Assembly (NCBI GenBank): GCA_934757855.1
Contig: CAKVLR010000001.1
Coordinates: 372,001 to 436,000, forward strand
Direction of reading: 5' to 3'
Origin: an uncultured Clostridia bacterium
GTDB lineage: Bacteria; Bacillota; Clostridia; Christensenellales; UBA1242
DNA: 64,000 bases
The notes under the pieces are model-generated. The model did no database searches, had not been told where the DNA came from, and saw nothing but the letters and a program-made list of their open reading frames with translations. How positions within the stretch are numbered: the stretch's first letter is position 1; each line of letters starts with the position of its first letter. The position numbers and the translations under genes were made by a program. This document shows, in pieces, positions 29,801 through 37,250 of the stretch.

Positions 29801-32800
29801 ACGATATTGTTCGTTTAGGTAAATTGAGAAAGGAATTGCAAGACTGTCGTATAAATCGTTGTATTCCATTTCACCAAACTTCACCGTCATAATGTCTGTA
29901 TTTCTGCCAATGCTTGTATCTATGATATTTTCGCCTGTATCTGTACGAATAACGGTATAACCGATATGCTTAAACACATCATCGCCTACTGTATAGTTAT
30001 CGGTAAACAATGTTACCGCAGAGGTAAGCGCATCACCCGCATAAATCGAGGTTTTGTCCGCAATACCCATAGCAATGCTACTAGCGCCCTTGTAAATTGA
30101 AGTATTGTAGTTTAATGCCATTTCATTATCTAAAATATCAAATACAAGTTTTTGCGAACCAGTTATTTGCCCATTTTCGTTCAAAATATAGAAAGTTGCC
30201 GTAATAAATGGAGTTACTTTTACCGCTAAATCAGTGCCGTATTGTAGTGCTTTTAAGGTAATTCTATCTTGACCTGACAAATAGTAGTAGTATTCATTTT
30301 CACCCGCTTGCCAACCTTCAACACTCATACTAAATATAGAATCATCGCTCACGCTAAAACGCAAACCACCATCAACACTTTCTTGCACATTGCCATTGAA
30401 TACATAATTTACAAACGCTTGATTTGTGCCACCGTTTTTGATTTTTAAATCATAAGGAGTTGCGCCATTTTCAATTAATGTACCAGTAGCATCGGCACCC
30501 TCATAAAGGTTGAAATTGTTAAATCCATTGATAACAGAAATTTGAATTGTATCGTTTGCACTTGTATTTTGCACGCTTACAAATTTAATCACAACCGTAC
30601 CAGTACCGACCACTTTTAAGTAATAATCGTTGAAATTTACACCAGAAATGAGTTGAATAACATTATTTGATGAGCAAGTCACATTCATTCGCACATTTTC
30701 TACATCAATAGTAGGCTCACTCGCAAAGTTGAATAAATTTGACAACTTGATTGCTTCCATATTTTCTTGATACATAATTATCAATTTTTTACTATCAATC
30801 GTATTGTCGCTATTTGTAACATTTAGCGTATTGTTAATTGAGCCATCGGTAAAGGTTTCAAAAGTTTTTGATGTAATTGAGATTGCATTTGGAATTACAC
30901 GAATAAATTCCGTACCGTCATCTTTTTGCAAGTAAATATAGTCATCGTTTGTGCCTTCTTTACTAGTCCAACCAGCCACCCCCATACTAGCCACAGCAAA
31001 GCCGTTTGACTTAAAATAGTTTAGACTGCTAGCATCAGCACTTGTCTTGTCTAAGTAAATTAAGTTTGTTTCAGTAGTAAAGTTTGCAGGGTTTTGCACC
31101 AAAATAATAGTTTTGTACGCAGATGTTACCACAGTACCGCTACCACTTACCGCAAAATCTTCGCTAAATTCCGCATAAACCGCATTTACATTTACTGTAC
31201 CGCTATCTACATTACCTATAATAGCGCCAGTTGTATCATCATTTTGCAAAATTCCACGAGCGTATGAGTTTTTGATTACCAAAGTACCCGCATTTTGTCC
31301 AACCAAGCCACCCAAGACTCCGCTTGCCTTTAAACTTGCATTTGCAAAACTAAATTCGATTTGCGCAGTCCCTCTATTTAAACCTATCAAGCCACCCAGT
31401 CTTGATTGACTGCCTACAATAATATTTGGCTTTCCTTCATTGATATCATAACCCAATACCATTGCCCACTTGATATTACCGCCGTTGTTAAGTCCAACAA
31501 TACCACCAACATTTCCAGTTGAATTGATACCGCAATTTGAGTTTGCAGTGCTGTAAATTTCGTAAGCAGTGTCCTCAATTTCATTTGCGTTGTAACCAGC
31601 GATACCACCAACATTACCATTTGCGTTTAATTTTGTCGAACTCATACAGTTGCCGATTACGCCTAAGTTGTATGCAACCACGCCACCTACATTTACGCTT
31701 TCACTACCCAAAACTATTGAGCCGTCACACGCAACGCCATAAACTTGTCCGTAAAGGTCAACATTACTTGTACCTAATTTGTAAGCATAGTTTTTACCTA
31801 CCGCGATACCGATATTGCTTTCAGTAGATAGGCTATCAAGTTTACCAGCAACCGCATTTTTGATAGTCACATTGCTAGTCGCAAAGTTTGTGTAAGTCGT
31901 GTCATGAGAATCACCTATTGTACCCTTGTTTCTACCAGCAATCGCACCAAAATTGATTTTTAAGTCATCGCTAGAAATTTGAGCATTTATTTTTACGCTT
32001 AAATTTGTCACAACACAGTTCGCATCAATTAGGCCAATAGCACCTAAGTTTACACTTATATCAAATGTATCACTGTATGCCTTGTTTAGACTATATACAA
32101 AGTTTGATACCGTTACATTAACATTTGAAATTTCAGCAGTATTGCCTTCGCTAGTAATTAGTCGCCCAACCAGTGCACCGAAATCATATTCATCACCACT
32201 AACAATATTTGTCCTGCGCGTTGTCTGTGTAATTTGATAATTATTGATTGAGAAATTGATATATTTAATCTCACCAGTCACTACACCAAAAATACCATAG
32301 TAAAGCGTGTAATTTGAGTCCCTATTTGGGTCACGCTCGTTGTAAGTCTTTGATAATGACCAACCTACTATACTTTGAGCCACACCCGTACCCGTATCAC
32401 AACCAGCGGAAATAATCGAACCACTAAACGGTTTTGCTAGTGTACCGATTGCAGTCCAGTTTGGATTTTTAGCCAAATAGTTACTCATATCAATAGTATT
32501 CATCAAATAATAATTACTACTTAGACCGTAGTCCGTTTTGCTAATACTTGCCACATCTTCTGCCGTGCGCAAGCGGTATCTTACATCTTTACCATCGGCA
32601 ATCGTGATAGGAATACGGCGAATTGAAGAAGTATCAGATACATTTTGCAACTGAGTAGTAAGACCTGTAATTGTTTCTACATCGGTATCCAAAATGTCTT
32701 GTGGAATTATGTATAAAAATGCATAACCCGCAGAAATTTGCTTGATAGAATAAACACCTGTTTCGCTGTCAATATCTACCATAGCAGTCTTACAAACTCT

Positions 32801-35560
32801 ACTTGAAGGGTTGTCTGTTTCGTTTCTTGTCCTTACTTCGTAATAATCATAAATAACTCGATTTCTATCATCACGCCTACCAGAGTCCAAACGAATTACA
32901 TTATTCCTAACAGTCGCATCTGCAATACTGTCAATTTTTACAGCATCAAAAATAAGGTATTCTACATTTTTGTTAGTCGCATTTGAAGGAAGTATTGTGA
33001 GATTTAAGTCAAATTTTTCATCTTGCTTGTAGTAATCAAAATACAATCCGCTTGCATTTTGGTCACCATATTCATCAATATAAATATTTGAGATACGCTT
33101 AATCTTTGTGATTGAAACAGCGATTTGCTTTGTATATACCAAATTGTTTATATCTTTAATGGTTACTACCACGGTTACATTAATTCTATCTTCTAGACTA
33201 GTAAGCATTTGCGCATTGATAGTAATTGCACTACCTGTTGTATTTGATAGAGTCAATTTTGTTGTAGAGGCAGGTGATTTTGCCCAAGTGGCAGAACTTG
33301 CTTGCACTTCGGAATTCGCTGGGTAAATTGATACAGTTAAATCAGCCGAATTATTTTTAATATCGTAAAAACTTGTGCTTATACTAGAAGTAGGCGCTAG
33401 CAATTCTACATTTGTCTTGTTTACTTCAATTCTTTCAATAGGCACAAAAACCTTTATTGAGAATTGCAGTTTTTTTGACACTGTAACAATATTTACTCCC
33501 CTACTTTCTCCACCGTCACGCAATGCGTAATAGTTTATATTCATAGTGAATGTAACTTCACCGCGTGTAAAGGTAGTAAGCAAAATATTTGTCTTGTCTT
33601 TTGGATATGCAGTTGCAATATTTTCTACATCAGGGGTAATCGTGATATCACTAATTACGCTTTCTGCACTCGCAGGATAAATATTGTGATTTAAATTAAT
33701 CAACGAATTATTTGCAACAAACGCATAATTTAGCGTTTGCGCATTGTTTGAACCAACAGTGACATTTTTGGTGCTAATTTCACCTAATTTTACCGAGTCG
33801 GTCCTGCTATCAATATTGATTGTCGCTTCATTCAATACGGTCAGCACTCGCACATCTAACTCGTGCGTAACACCACTTTCCGCCTCAAAAATTATCTTTG
33901 TGTTTCCAGCAGAAACGGCATTTATATAAATAATATCTTTGTTTGCTGTATCTTGCTGAACGGTAGCAACACTAGGGTCGAGCGACCTAACGGTTACCGT
34001 ATCAGCGCTAGCGTCCTCTGGTAAAACACTAAATCTCAATCGCTTAGTTTGATAAGAATTTTGATAACCTATCATATCGCGTTGCAATACTAACGCTTGC
34101 GATACGCTATCCAAGTACTCACTCCCTACCAGTATGCCAGTAACACCTTGCTCCATATGTAATACAAGTTTTCTTGACACCACATCTTGATTTTCCATAG
34201 TTTCAGTGTCACTTGCAATCACATTAAGTATCAAAGTACCATATCCACCGCCATTTTTGAGGTAAATAGTAGTACCAGCCACAGTTTCATACTCGCCAGC
34301 AAACGGCACGCCATTTATTAGCAATGAATTTGCAAGAGCCTGATTTGAGCCAGCAGAGGTATCAACAGTCAATTTAATTTTGTTGTAAATTTCACTGTAA
34401 GGTGATAAGTTTAAGATTAATTTTGTACCTTGCAAACTCTCAGTATCAGTTGCTTTATACTTATCAAAAACGCGCAATTCGTAGTCATCATTTGAGTTGT
34501 CACCATTTAATACGACTTTATCAGGTACATCAACTACGCGCACTTTTATTGTTTTTTGCACTTCAACCGCATCACTCACGCCTGCGACTTTAATTTTAAA
34601 TGAAATTTCAGTCCACTGATTTAATTCACGCAAACCAGTAAACATAATTGTCTTTGCCTCATTGTTTGATTGCACCCAAACATAGTTGTCGACTATATTG
34701 TTTGAATCTACAATAGAAATTTCAATACTTTCATCATTTGGAGCATTTACATTGAGAGTGATATTGTTATTTATTGTATTTTTCACAAGTTCCAAATTTT
34801 CGAGTTCACTCATTGAGCCATATAAACTAATCGTTGTATTTTCATTGTTTAGAGCGTAATAAGCCCGTACATTGTCAAGAGTAACGGTCAACGCCTCAAA
34901 TACTTCTTCGCTATAATCGCCTTTGTTTGTTGGATATGCCTTGATATTAATCGCGCCGTTTGCTGGTTTACTTGCCAACTTAAACACTTCATCAGTCGCA
35001 AATTTTCTACCATTCAATTCAAAAGTGTATTCTGGCACAGTTGAGTTTATAGGTTCAAACTGAAAAAGGTCAGCAGGGTTAAGTTTGTAGTCTTGACCAA
35101 TAGGAATACCAAATTGACTCAAATCAGCCTTTGCGCTAGCGCTTACTGGCTTGACCATAATATCTACCACAATCTGGCAAAAAGCCTTTTTGGTTTCCAC
35201 ACTATACACAGTCACTACCGTACCTACTTTTGTAGGATTGATTGCAGTAATAGTTACTTCGGTCTTGTCGGAGTTTTCATATTCAATCGACAAAAAGTTT
35301 TTATCATAACTCCACTCAACAGCAGACAGCAAGTCACCTTGCACTCCCTCTACCTCGGCAGTAATATATGCAGAACTTAGGTCTGGATTATCCGTATCTT
35401 TTATCAAAGTCAAATGATACACATCATCTTTCAAAACAAGCGAGTCACCATTTAGACTAATCTTTAAATTTGCAAGCGGGTCACCGCAACCAGTAAAAAG
35501 CCCCAGAGTTGCGCAAAACACAAATAGTAAACTAAACATTACCTTGCGAAAATTTTTCAT
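20804..35560 (-). CDS. Giant lipoprotein (4,918 residues) with Ig-like and GLUG repeat regions
   Basis: One uninterrupted frame of 4,918 codons, about 23% of the window. The N-terminus is a lipoprotein signal (basic start, hydrophobic core, LFTGC with Cys25), so it should be exported and lipid-anchored. Residues about 30-1000 contain several beta-sandwich modules of BIG2/Ig type (for example LRFSVLPEDASADTVTVRS and ERIEVNKTNVELLAP). From about 1040 on, blocks starting YRLRTAEDVASISK..., IYSEKDLTAMESG..., IRTIADYLQMYW... and YKINSAGQLQWAL... open with a D-L-x-x-hydrophobic, I/L-M-x-D-I/L and FxGxxxGNGYTI pattern and continue with dozens of GGLVG/GGVVG-x-N/N-G motifs (GLUG family), expected to build beta-solenoids. 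No LPXTG or C-terminal membrane anchor; the C-terminus is LFPSATEPTNP. Likely a surface adhesin or scaffold; ligand unknown. Confidence 0.9.
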   Translation of the reverse strand: MKNFRKVMFSLLFVFCATLGLFTGCGDPLANLKISLNGDSLVLKDDVYHLTLIKDTDNPDLSSAYITAEVEGVQGDLLSAVEWSYDKNFLSIEYENSDKTEVTITAINPTKVGTVVTVYSVETKKAFCQIVVDIMVKPVSASAKADLSQFGIPIGQDYKLNPADLFQFEPINSTVPEYTFELNGRKFATDEVFKLASKPANGAINIKAYPTNKGDYSEEVFEALTVTLDNVRAYYALNNENTTISLYGSMSELENLELVKNTINNNITLNVNAPNDESIEISIVDSNNIVDNYVWVQSNNEAKTIMFTGLRELNQWTEISFKIKVAGVSDAVEVQKTIKVRVVDVPDKVVLNGDNSNDDYELRVFDKYKATDTESLQGTKLILNLSPYSEIYNKIKLTVDTSAGSNQALANSLLINGVPFAGEYETVAGTTIYLKNGGGYGTLILNVIASDTETMENQDVVSRKLVLHMEQGVTGILVGSEYLDSVSQALVLQRDMIGYQNSYQTKRLRFSVLPEDASADTVTVRSLDPSVATVQQDTANKDIIYINAVSAGNTKIIFEAESGVTHELDVRVLTVLNEATINIDSRTDSVKLGEISTKNVTVGSNNAQTLNYAFVANNSLINLNHNIYPASAESVISDITITPDVENIATAYPKDKTNILLTTFTRGEVTFTMNINYYALRDGGESRGVNIVTVSKKLQFSIKVFVPIERIEVNKTNVELLAPTSSISTSFYDIKNNSADLTVSIYPANSEVQASSATWAKSPASTTKLTLSNTTGSAITINAQMLTSLEDRINVTVVVTIKDINNLVYTKQIAVSITKIKRISNIYIDEYGDQNASGLYFDYYKQDEKFDLNLTILPSNATNKNVEYLIFDAVKIDSIADATVRNNVIRLDSGRRDDRNRVIYDYYEVRTRNETDNPSSRVCKTAMVDIDSETGVYSIKQISAGYAFLYIIPQDILDTDVETITGLTTQLQNVSDTSSIRRIPITIADGKDVRYRLRTAEDVASISKTDYGLSSNYYLMNTIDMSNYLAKNPNWTAIGTLAKPFSGSIISAGCDTGTGVAQSIVGWSLSKTYNERDPNRDSNYTLYYGIFGVVTGEIKYINFSINNYQITQTTRRTNIVSGDEYDFGALVGRLITSEGNTAEISNVNVTVSNFVYSLNKAYSDTFDISVNLGAIGLIDANCVVTNLSVKINAQISSDDLKINFGAIAGRNKGTIGDSHDTTYTNFATSNVTIKNAVAGKLDSLSTESNIGIAVGKNYAYKLGTSNVDLYGQVYGVACDGSIVLGSESVNVGGVVAYNLGVIGNCMSSTKLNANGNVGGIAGYNANEIEDTAYEIYSTANSNCGINSTGNVGGIVGLNNGGNIKWAMVLGYDINEGKPNIIVGSQSRLGGLIGLNRGTAQIEFSFANASLKASGVLGGLVGQNAGTLVIKNSYARGILQNDDTTGAIIGNVDSGTVNVNAVYAEFSEDFAVSGSGTVVTSAYKTIILVQNPANFTTETNLIYLDKTSADASSLNYFKSNGFAVASMGVAGWTSKEGTNDDYIYLQKDDGTEFIRVIPNAISITSKTFETFTDGSINNTLNVTNSDNTIDSKKLIIMYQENMEAIKLSNLFNFASEPTIDVENVRMNVTCSSNNVIQLISGVNFNDYYLKVVGTGTVVIKFVSVQNTSANDTIQISVINGFNNFNLYEGADATGTLIENGATPYDLKIKNGGTNQAFVNYVFNGNVQESVDGGLRFSVSDDSIFSMSVEGWQAGENEYYYYLSGQDRITLKALQYGTDLAVKVTPFITATFYILNENGQITGSQKLVFDILDNEMALNYNTSIYKGASSIAMGIADKTSIYAGDALTSAVTLFTDNYTVGDDVFKHIGYTVIRTDTGENIIDTSIGRNTDIMTVKFGEMEYNDLYDSLAIPFSIYLNEQYRKSLSEKTDYTIKFFALDLNGNMIDDMVATLDWSFIPQKINHIDMAHYSDAVNTGAKLQQAGELPTNTIIAGQFGLMKINVSPDYAYYDYIDITSGVTNGETMMFDQRVLSMENGIANYYSWQRGVEIIENGIRLYRVSNLDGSFDGTYYIRTLVSELQPANAIFTAYVTIYQGETTYTNQLSMTVHLPDNLSISYSNYNDNLGYAYVAKGTGYTIGKNVPTQNQNELILNVGTTYSDISVTTSSTKASIVEENGRYYLNTGTAEVGEYITVTLTGKQNLSGLVNEISREMTFLVVDFYINSISQGLVNGRNLGTNFRFAYVKDKKYDLRIFEGATLENLSTISAITFDTTNDLVKAKIMQVINSLNGIGDEVYSGWSAYVTQSNGTVIAKQLNTLTTDLGSSDEQKNWINGNYCYYNAGAGYQIEANGVSSNSRIKYDIAFTFNNGLFTLVPFDELTNACRGYYTDDITLDFYQITSQEHAQPIYSEKDLTAMESGIDYILMNDIEITSVWTPITTEISSLNGNGYTIRFMPADITSTTGNFGLFDTITANMVVKNIKLQLVNKNITIATNVSGLSTLRVGLIAGVNEGTVHNCEVVGLDSALIRGVTVASPQDTTADFAIAGLIGANTSTGAVSNSKINYLDITAFGKIAGLVALNSGNISACYYTGGNITNIANTTGDNVATAGLVVENSNNGTIYGSYTGGAYTEIVDNQNTILASLANSRNGIIQSGVRASGFVYSNLGKICDSYSAMQIIALESSGFAFTNGNAGVISRCYSVCLMSNAETGVTSVSMPFIGVEGITAGENNNRNPNGIVNCYFYDTGFSASALRLEEAKALSLEQFMGTKGTSVFDNFTFSRTNETGGEFTGIWVFVDENNLYFTPERFETKLSFEGYSGNVPQMNFGPKLVSADLIATPRMYMLDNPEVDPDTGAVKYSYGKKFNSYFEKIANNDFGTDYSYDPVAITTATQFNNAFNTSLDGVTAVFGTEEVLINGVNTTQSVTKIIDDIRLARNLDQSEIDINTTLYSPTQNYAGIFEGNGFTFSNLNLAINEANVDRYGLFGTISRVNASETTQINHIGTVKNLNVAVMAVSCSQVSFVGAVAGVVDSGNLYNITVSGAQARVIGNNAVGGVVGFAKGTTRASEISANVGVTVNYKRDTNKLYNYDLLRTRGSTNTATDTAILGYAGGVFGIADLTQFDTVRTTTNANEAMLNNIKSTGQASIVGKIVGGVAGLLGVDTVLNNATKIIDSQTTIKGYTFAGGLVGQNNGVIRYSSVKYTDEIQSVEDIANTGEDRVTDLSGQQISINSTAFESGADTIGTGGLVGLNVGSTSSGWIGGTIYYGSSKVSVRNSNSTNVGGVVGVAYGGDIRAVFATGGVLGARVANLGGIVGYVSDFDNASDILVNNNSITNPFGEKVRVTTTLDYCVALNNYLVADYNYYLNIKNRIDAHHGGLVGYCHDAGQIYTTHTVATGEDTPFSNLTNSINYYVGKIFNKVVLNTVTTSIADLTPNETDIDLKAVGGFGTGSGEPATAQTRGYMLSHLDEIFSGWDSYSIDKSNGMPEIERKDIPDVMQIRTIADYLQMYWHPDKTFILMNDLDFKGANVASVPIGSESAPFTGTFNGNGYTIYNMPIVQTSTANAGMFGATDGATITKVNLVNLYISTNLSEEINAYVGGLVGVARNTTVSQVNIKCEAGEITYHEITTNANFVGGMFGRIYTTENNESNISDCYAEIKLNLADNRFGTKNTNAYLGGFAGLTQGNVVLKNIYTEGSLKLACSSNANSKVTHIIGGLIGSATETNIDTAISDVNIDIDNIYLALYAGGMFGMSTEIDAVKVDSAGDLNLALNNLTAVNVFNVGGLSGKSNADSITGVIVSGDITLNGTYGVSENTTVNEQIHAVGGVVGVGSGQSIASGYSIATIKNNTRFENIDLSIYSGDIKSSATIWCDSYLGLTAKDKLGVGRKSTEILNSFSASNFTRPATNNYARLNVTDFATFNPSNERYKALYQGENVAGDRKTSPLIIANASDFRDKINTSAYKYYIQTSASISGIDINANKQILGWYNGAGNIISAQSVDTLDYSEFTPSTTLNYGIFGETNEQNGKGSVISGVVLRMNFTSKIAPNSNFAGIVSVLSENSKLFGCYATINAQIGLASGNATVGGLVAINKGQIIGCASNVNISLYGEVDSQGNLTSNAGSIIAGGMVGWSQNVDTRLTLMDSYAVGTIKNYNTSNATSIGGLVGKVATSSNASLGFYNKNCYVSINIVDNGNAVINPVVAVRNGGATNNSGIYYDLNATNITPTDWENFTIPSLREGATLDLGTAFEIKQNKNYGLPYLKLLSSANILQDAQDTGEGTVNNPYKINSAGQLQWALTSGKTSYFVLSSDIDFNYIARNFVATTFAGNLNGNGYEIKNISKTLATNISGSVSKVKLTPIAGLSNDILANNISGLASEILVNATSGVVNTSGKIENSMSFGATFNGTTTNCFTDYPTDFTGLDSSIWGYTGRKVNNVPVYELLAFVEEIGENAKFGVSVTFVENAYLISTVEQFDRIVSYLNVNGSVNAIKFNGDTISLGNKMLKTIKNANLSLRGIEVTDGLIYRDNSNLDFTSTSGNNTINSISNCGVVINGNASVFGAGSAKFADNTTFNIKNVIVRANASSALVLGAIDRVGTLNVNMENVTIDASENVEFYALANSVNAKTVNLTLRNVVMNNVSGITKTNTGVINLTTLNSTLNGGSGANLFVNNSGTINVKNSLNTTITGKDKVSGIVGTNSGTITITTGNLTVAGESDAAGIANTNASAGKIEIQNFTISVTATNGNASGISIENTGSIAGTGANGAVNVTIKSSAIATGIAGENSGAIKNLTLAGTVSGITASGIANTNTGSISGVIINALNVTGDNATTIASENSGNVDVTIAQNVNLSASNKAGGLFISNQATTDKTISIKLNAIIDIASEGTVGALCANGTVDESSITVTNGSITLNGTTKLFPSATEPTNP

Positions 35561-35587
35561 ACATATCCCCTATTTTAATTAAAATTA

Positions 35588-35690
35588 TTTTGTCAAATTT
35601 TATCAATTTTTATGTTAATTTTTTAAAAGTTTTTTTACATAAAAATTTCGCATCAAAATGCCTAGTATAATTTTAATATATTTTGTCGAA
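35588..35690. promoter_or_regulatory. Two 0A-box-like sites upstream of the giant gene
   Basis: TTTTGTCAAA (35588-35597) and TTTTGTCGAA (35681-35690) match the TTTGTCRAA core bound by Spo0A DNA-binding domains. A Spo0A-like protein is encoded at 56749. In AT-rich DNA such short matches can arise by chance, so this is suggestive only. No convincing -35/-10 pair was found for the giant gene; its ribosome-binding site is a weak AGGGGA. The rest of 35561-35730 is AT-rich without further features. Confidence 0.3.
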
Positions 35691-35730
35691 TAAAGCAAAC
35701 AAATACACATATATTTTATAATTTTTATAA

Positions 35731-35761
35731 AATAAAAAGAGCGCAAAATATCTTTGCGTTC
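35731..35761 (-). terminator. Terminator of the 35876 gene
   Basis: Minus-strand GAACGCAAA pairs with TTTGCGCTC (35753-35761 and 35739-35747), followed by TTTTTATTTT. A second, stronger hairpin (AAAGTTATCC/GGATAACTTT, 35803-35827) lies between it and the stop codon. Confidence 0.7.
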
Positions 35762-35875
35762 ATCATTGCGTTCTTGCTTTAATACAGGTAGTTTTCAACA
35801 GGAAAGTTATCCCCAGTGGATAACTTTTTTGCCGTATTTTTGTTGTATTTTTTAATTATATTTTAATATTCAAAA

Positions 35876-36514
35876 TTATCTAGATAAAACCTGCGCCTCA
35901 GCGCTTGTTTTTTGCATATCGTGAGACTTCTTATCTCCCCACGCATTAAGCGGAGAAATGCTTATATCTTCTATTTCGTTTAAGAGTTTCAAAGTGCGTT
36001 CGCGAGCGTGAGTAAAATCTCGTTTTTCTACCTTTTGCTCACTAGCAGTCAAAAACAAACGATATTCATTTAAACTCTTAGGTTGCATACGAATAGTATG
36101 TTTAAAACGCTTTAAATCATACCCAAATGTATCTAAAATATACCCTTTTGCTCTCTCACGATTGTAATTTGCAAATTTTATATCGCAAACAGGAAAAGTC
36201 CCCACAGGCATCATATTCTTTTCTTTGTCAATCAACAACATATTTATTTCTTTTAGATTGTGGTAGCCTAATGTATTCATATATTTCTTGTAAATACTTG
36301 CGCTTTTGTCAGCCAAAACTTCCGCAGTCTTTCCATCACCAACAGTCACAACCATTGTAAGTTTATCTTCATTTTGTTCAGTAAAAACATTGATATCATC
36401 AACATAAGTTTTCACAATTTTAGTCATTTTTGCGACACTGGTCACATTGAGGTTGTTTATCCACAATACAGGAATTCCCGCGATATTTTTTTCATCATCA
36501 AAAGTTTCAAACAT
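35876..36514 (-). CDS. Hypothetical protein
   Basis: A 212-residue soluble protein; I start at the ATG at 36512-36514 because AAGGAGAG lies 8 bases upstream. No signal peptide or membrane helix. The sequence has alternating strand/helix segments (AGIPVLWINNLNVTSVAKM; KLTMVVTVGDGKTAEVLADK) but I do not recognise a family. The C-terminal 50 residues are charged and helical (VEKRDFTHARERTLKLLNEIE). A promoter with a TATAAT box is at 36537-36565 and a terminator at 35731, so it is monocistronic. Function unknown. Confidence 0.75.
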   Translation of the reverse strand: MFETFDDEKNIAGIPVLWINNLNVTSVAKMTKIVKTYVDDINVFTEQNEDKLTMVVTVGDGKTAEVLADKSASIYKKYMNTLGYHNLKEINMLLIDKEKNMMPVGTFPVCDIKFANYNRERAKGYILDTFGYDLKRFKHTIRMQPKSLNEYRLFLTASEQKVEKRDFTHARERTLKLLNEIEDISISPLNAWGDKKSHDMQKTSAEAQVLSR

Positions 36515-36536
36515 ACCTTGGCTCTCCTTTTTATAC

Positions 36537-36565
36537 ATTATAACACAAATTACTCAAAAAAACAA
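36537..36565 (-). promoter_or_regulatory. Promoter of the 35876 gene
   Basis: Minus-strand TTGTTT (36560-36565), 17 bases, TATAAT (36537-36542), just upstream of the AAGGAGAG site. Confidence 0.6.
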
Positions 36566-36634
36566 TAGCGATTGATTTTTTAGATAGTATTTTATGAAAT
36601 TTTGCATATTTTTTAAAAATTTAGTTAAAAATTC

Positions 36635-36663
36635 TTGACATACCGAATTATATTTGGTAAACT
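36635..36663 (+). promoter_or_regulatory. Promoter of tRNA-Asn
   Basis: TTGACA (36635-36640), 17 bases, TAAACT (36658-36663). Predicted start near 36670, immediately before the structured leader. Confidence 0.75.
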
Positions 36664-36673
36664 AAGCGTGTTC

Positions 36674-36750
36674 TTGTCTTGGAAAATCAATAAATCTTCC
36701 TTTTATTGACCAATCCCTTCATAATGCTTGCATTAGCAAGCCCAAGACAA
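36674..36750 (+). ncRNA. Structured leader (three-way junction) upstream of tRNA-Asn
   Basis: TTGTCTTGG (36674-36682) pairs perfectly with CCAAGACAA (36742-36750). Inside are two hairpins: TCAATAAA/TTTATTGA (36687-36694 with 36702-36709) and GCTTGC/GCAAGC (36726-36731 with 36736-36741). All three helices are free of mismatches. The element begins at the predicted transcription start and ends 9 bases before the tRNA. No T-box sequence is present. It may guide 5' processing or be an independent small RNA. Confidence 0.6.
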
Positions 36751-36759
36751 AAACTTTAT

Positions 36760-36835
36760 TCCCCAATAGCTCAGCAGGTAGAGCGTCCGGCTGTTAACCG
36801 GCAGGTCGCAGGTTCAAGTCCTGCTTGGGGAGCCA
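36760..36835 (+). tRNA. tRNA-Asn (GTT)
   Basis: 76 bases with encoded CCA. Acceptor TCCCCAA pairs with TTGGGGA, the anticodon loop is CTGTTAA giving GTT, and the T arm is GCAGGTTCAAGTCCTGC. Single-gene transcript with its own promoter and a terminator at 36846. Confidence 0.96.
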
Positions 36836-36845
36836 CAAAATAAAG

Positions 36846-36870
36846 ACTAGGACTTCGGTTCTAGTTTTTT
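36846..36870 (+). terminator. Terminator of tRNA-Asn
   Basis: ACTAGGAC (36846-36853), TTCG tetraloop, GTTCTAGT (36858-36865), then T6. Confidence 0.9.
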
Positions 36871-37046
36871 GTTTATTATCACTTTTTACCGCTAACCTAA
36901 TGGAAATCTATTAATAGACATTGTATTAAAATTGCAATTTATTTAGCCAACTATAAAAACTGCGCACACAAATTTTACCAAATACACAATATTTTGTGCA
37001 AAAATATTCATTTTTATGTATTTTATGCAAAATTTAAAAATAGGTA

Positions 37047-37075
37047 TTGACAAGACAAATTTTTTGTGTTAATAT
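37047..37075 (+). promoter_or_regulatory. Promoter of leader ORF and ABC transporter
   Basis: TTGACA (37047-37052), 17 bases, TAATAT (37070-37075). The transcript start would be near 37082, 28 bases before the leader ORF. Confidence 0.8.
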
Positions 37076-37109
37076 AAAAACAATACCATATGAAAGGAGG
37101 AATAAAATT

Positions 37110-37190
37110 ATGATTTTTATTAAGAACAATGACAATTTAAGTAATAGTAAAGCAAAAGTTTTATATAACCTCCTTTCTACACTTGTTTAG
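37110..37190 (+). CDS. 26-residue leader peptide upstream of ABC transporter
   Basis: ATG at 37110 with a near-perfect AAAGGAGG site (37093-37100), stop TAG at 37188. The product begins MIFIKNNDNLSNSK and ends YNLLSTLV; it has no signal peptide. It is followed by a terminator-like hairpin (37213-37250) and then the ABC transporter. The last third of the ORF contains CCTCCTTT (37169-37176), exactly complementary to its own ribosome-binding site. This layout is typical of translation-dependent attenuation leaders of exporter and antibiotic-resistance genes, but the peptide could alternatively be the exported substrate. Confidence 0.65.
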   Translation: MIFIKNNDNLSNSKAKVLYNLLSTLV

Positions 37191-37250
37191 TCGAGATTTT
37201 TTGAGGTTGTGTAAAAAATTGTTTACTCTTACTAGGTAAGCAATTTTTTT
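37165..37250 (+). promoter_or_regulatory. Attenuator-like terminator in the ABC transporter leader
   Basis: AAAAAATTGTTTAC (37213-37226) pairs with GTAAGCAATTTTTTT (37236-37250), one G-T, T-run tail: an intrinsic terminator 99 bases before the transporter start. AACCTC (37167-37172) can pair either with the upstream ribosome-binding site or with GAGGTT (37203-37208), next to the terminator stem, so ribosome position on the leader ORF could change the fold. The alternative pairing is inference. Confidence 0.6.

Noticed and set aside
20804..35560. Sortase-anchored adhesin
   Set aside because: No LPXTG-like motif, C-terminal helix or basic tail; the N-terminal lipobox indicates lipid anchoring instead.
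35803..35827. TTATCCCCA/TTATCCACT pair resembling DnaA boxes
   Set aside because: The two halves form a simple hairpin after a stop codon, there is no cluster of further boxes, and no dnaA/dnaN nearby, so a terminator-type hairpin is the better reading.
36674..36750. T-box riboswitch
   Set aside because: No T-box consensus and no aminoacyl or biosynthetic gene follows; the downstream gene is a tRNA.
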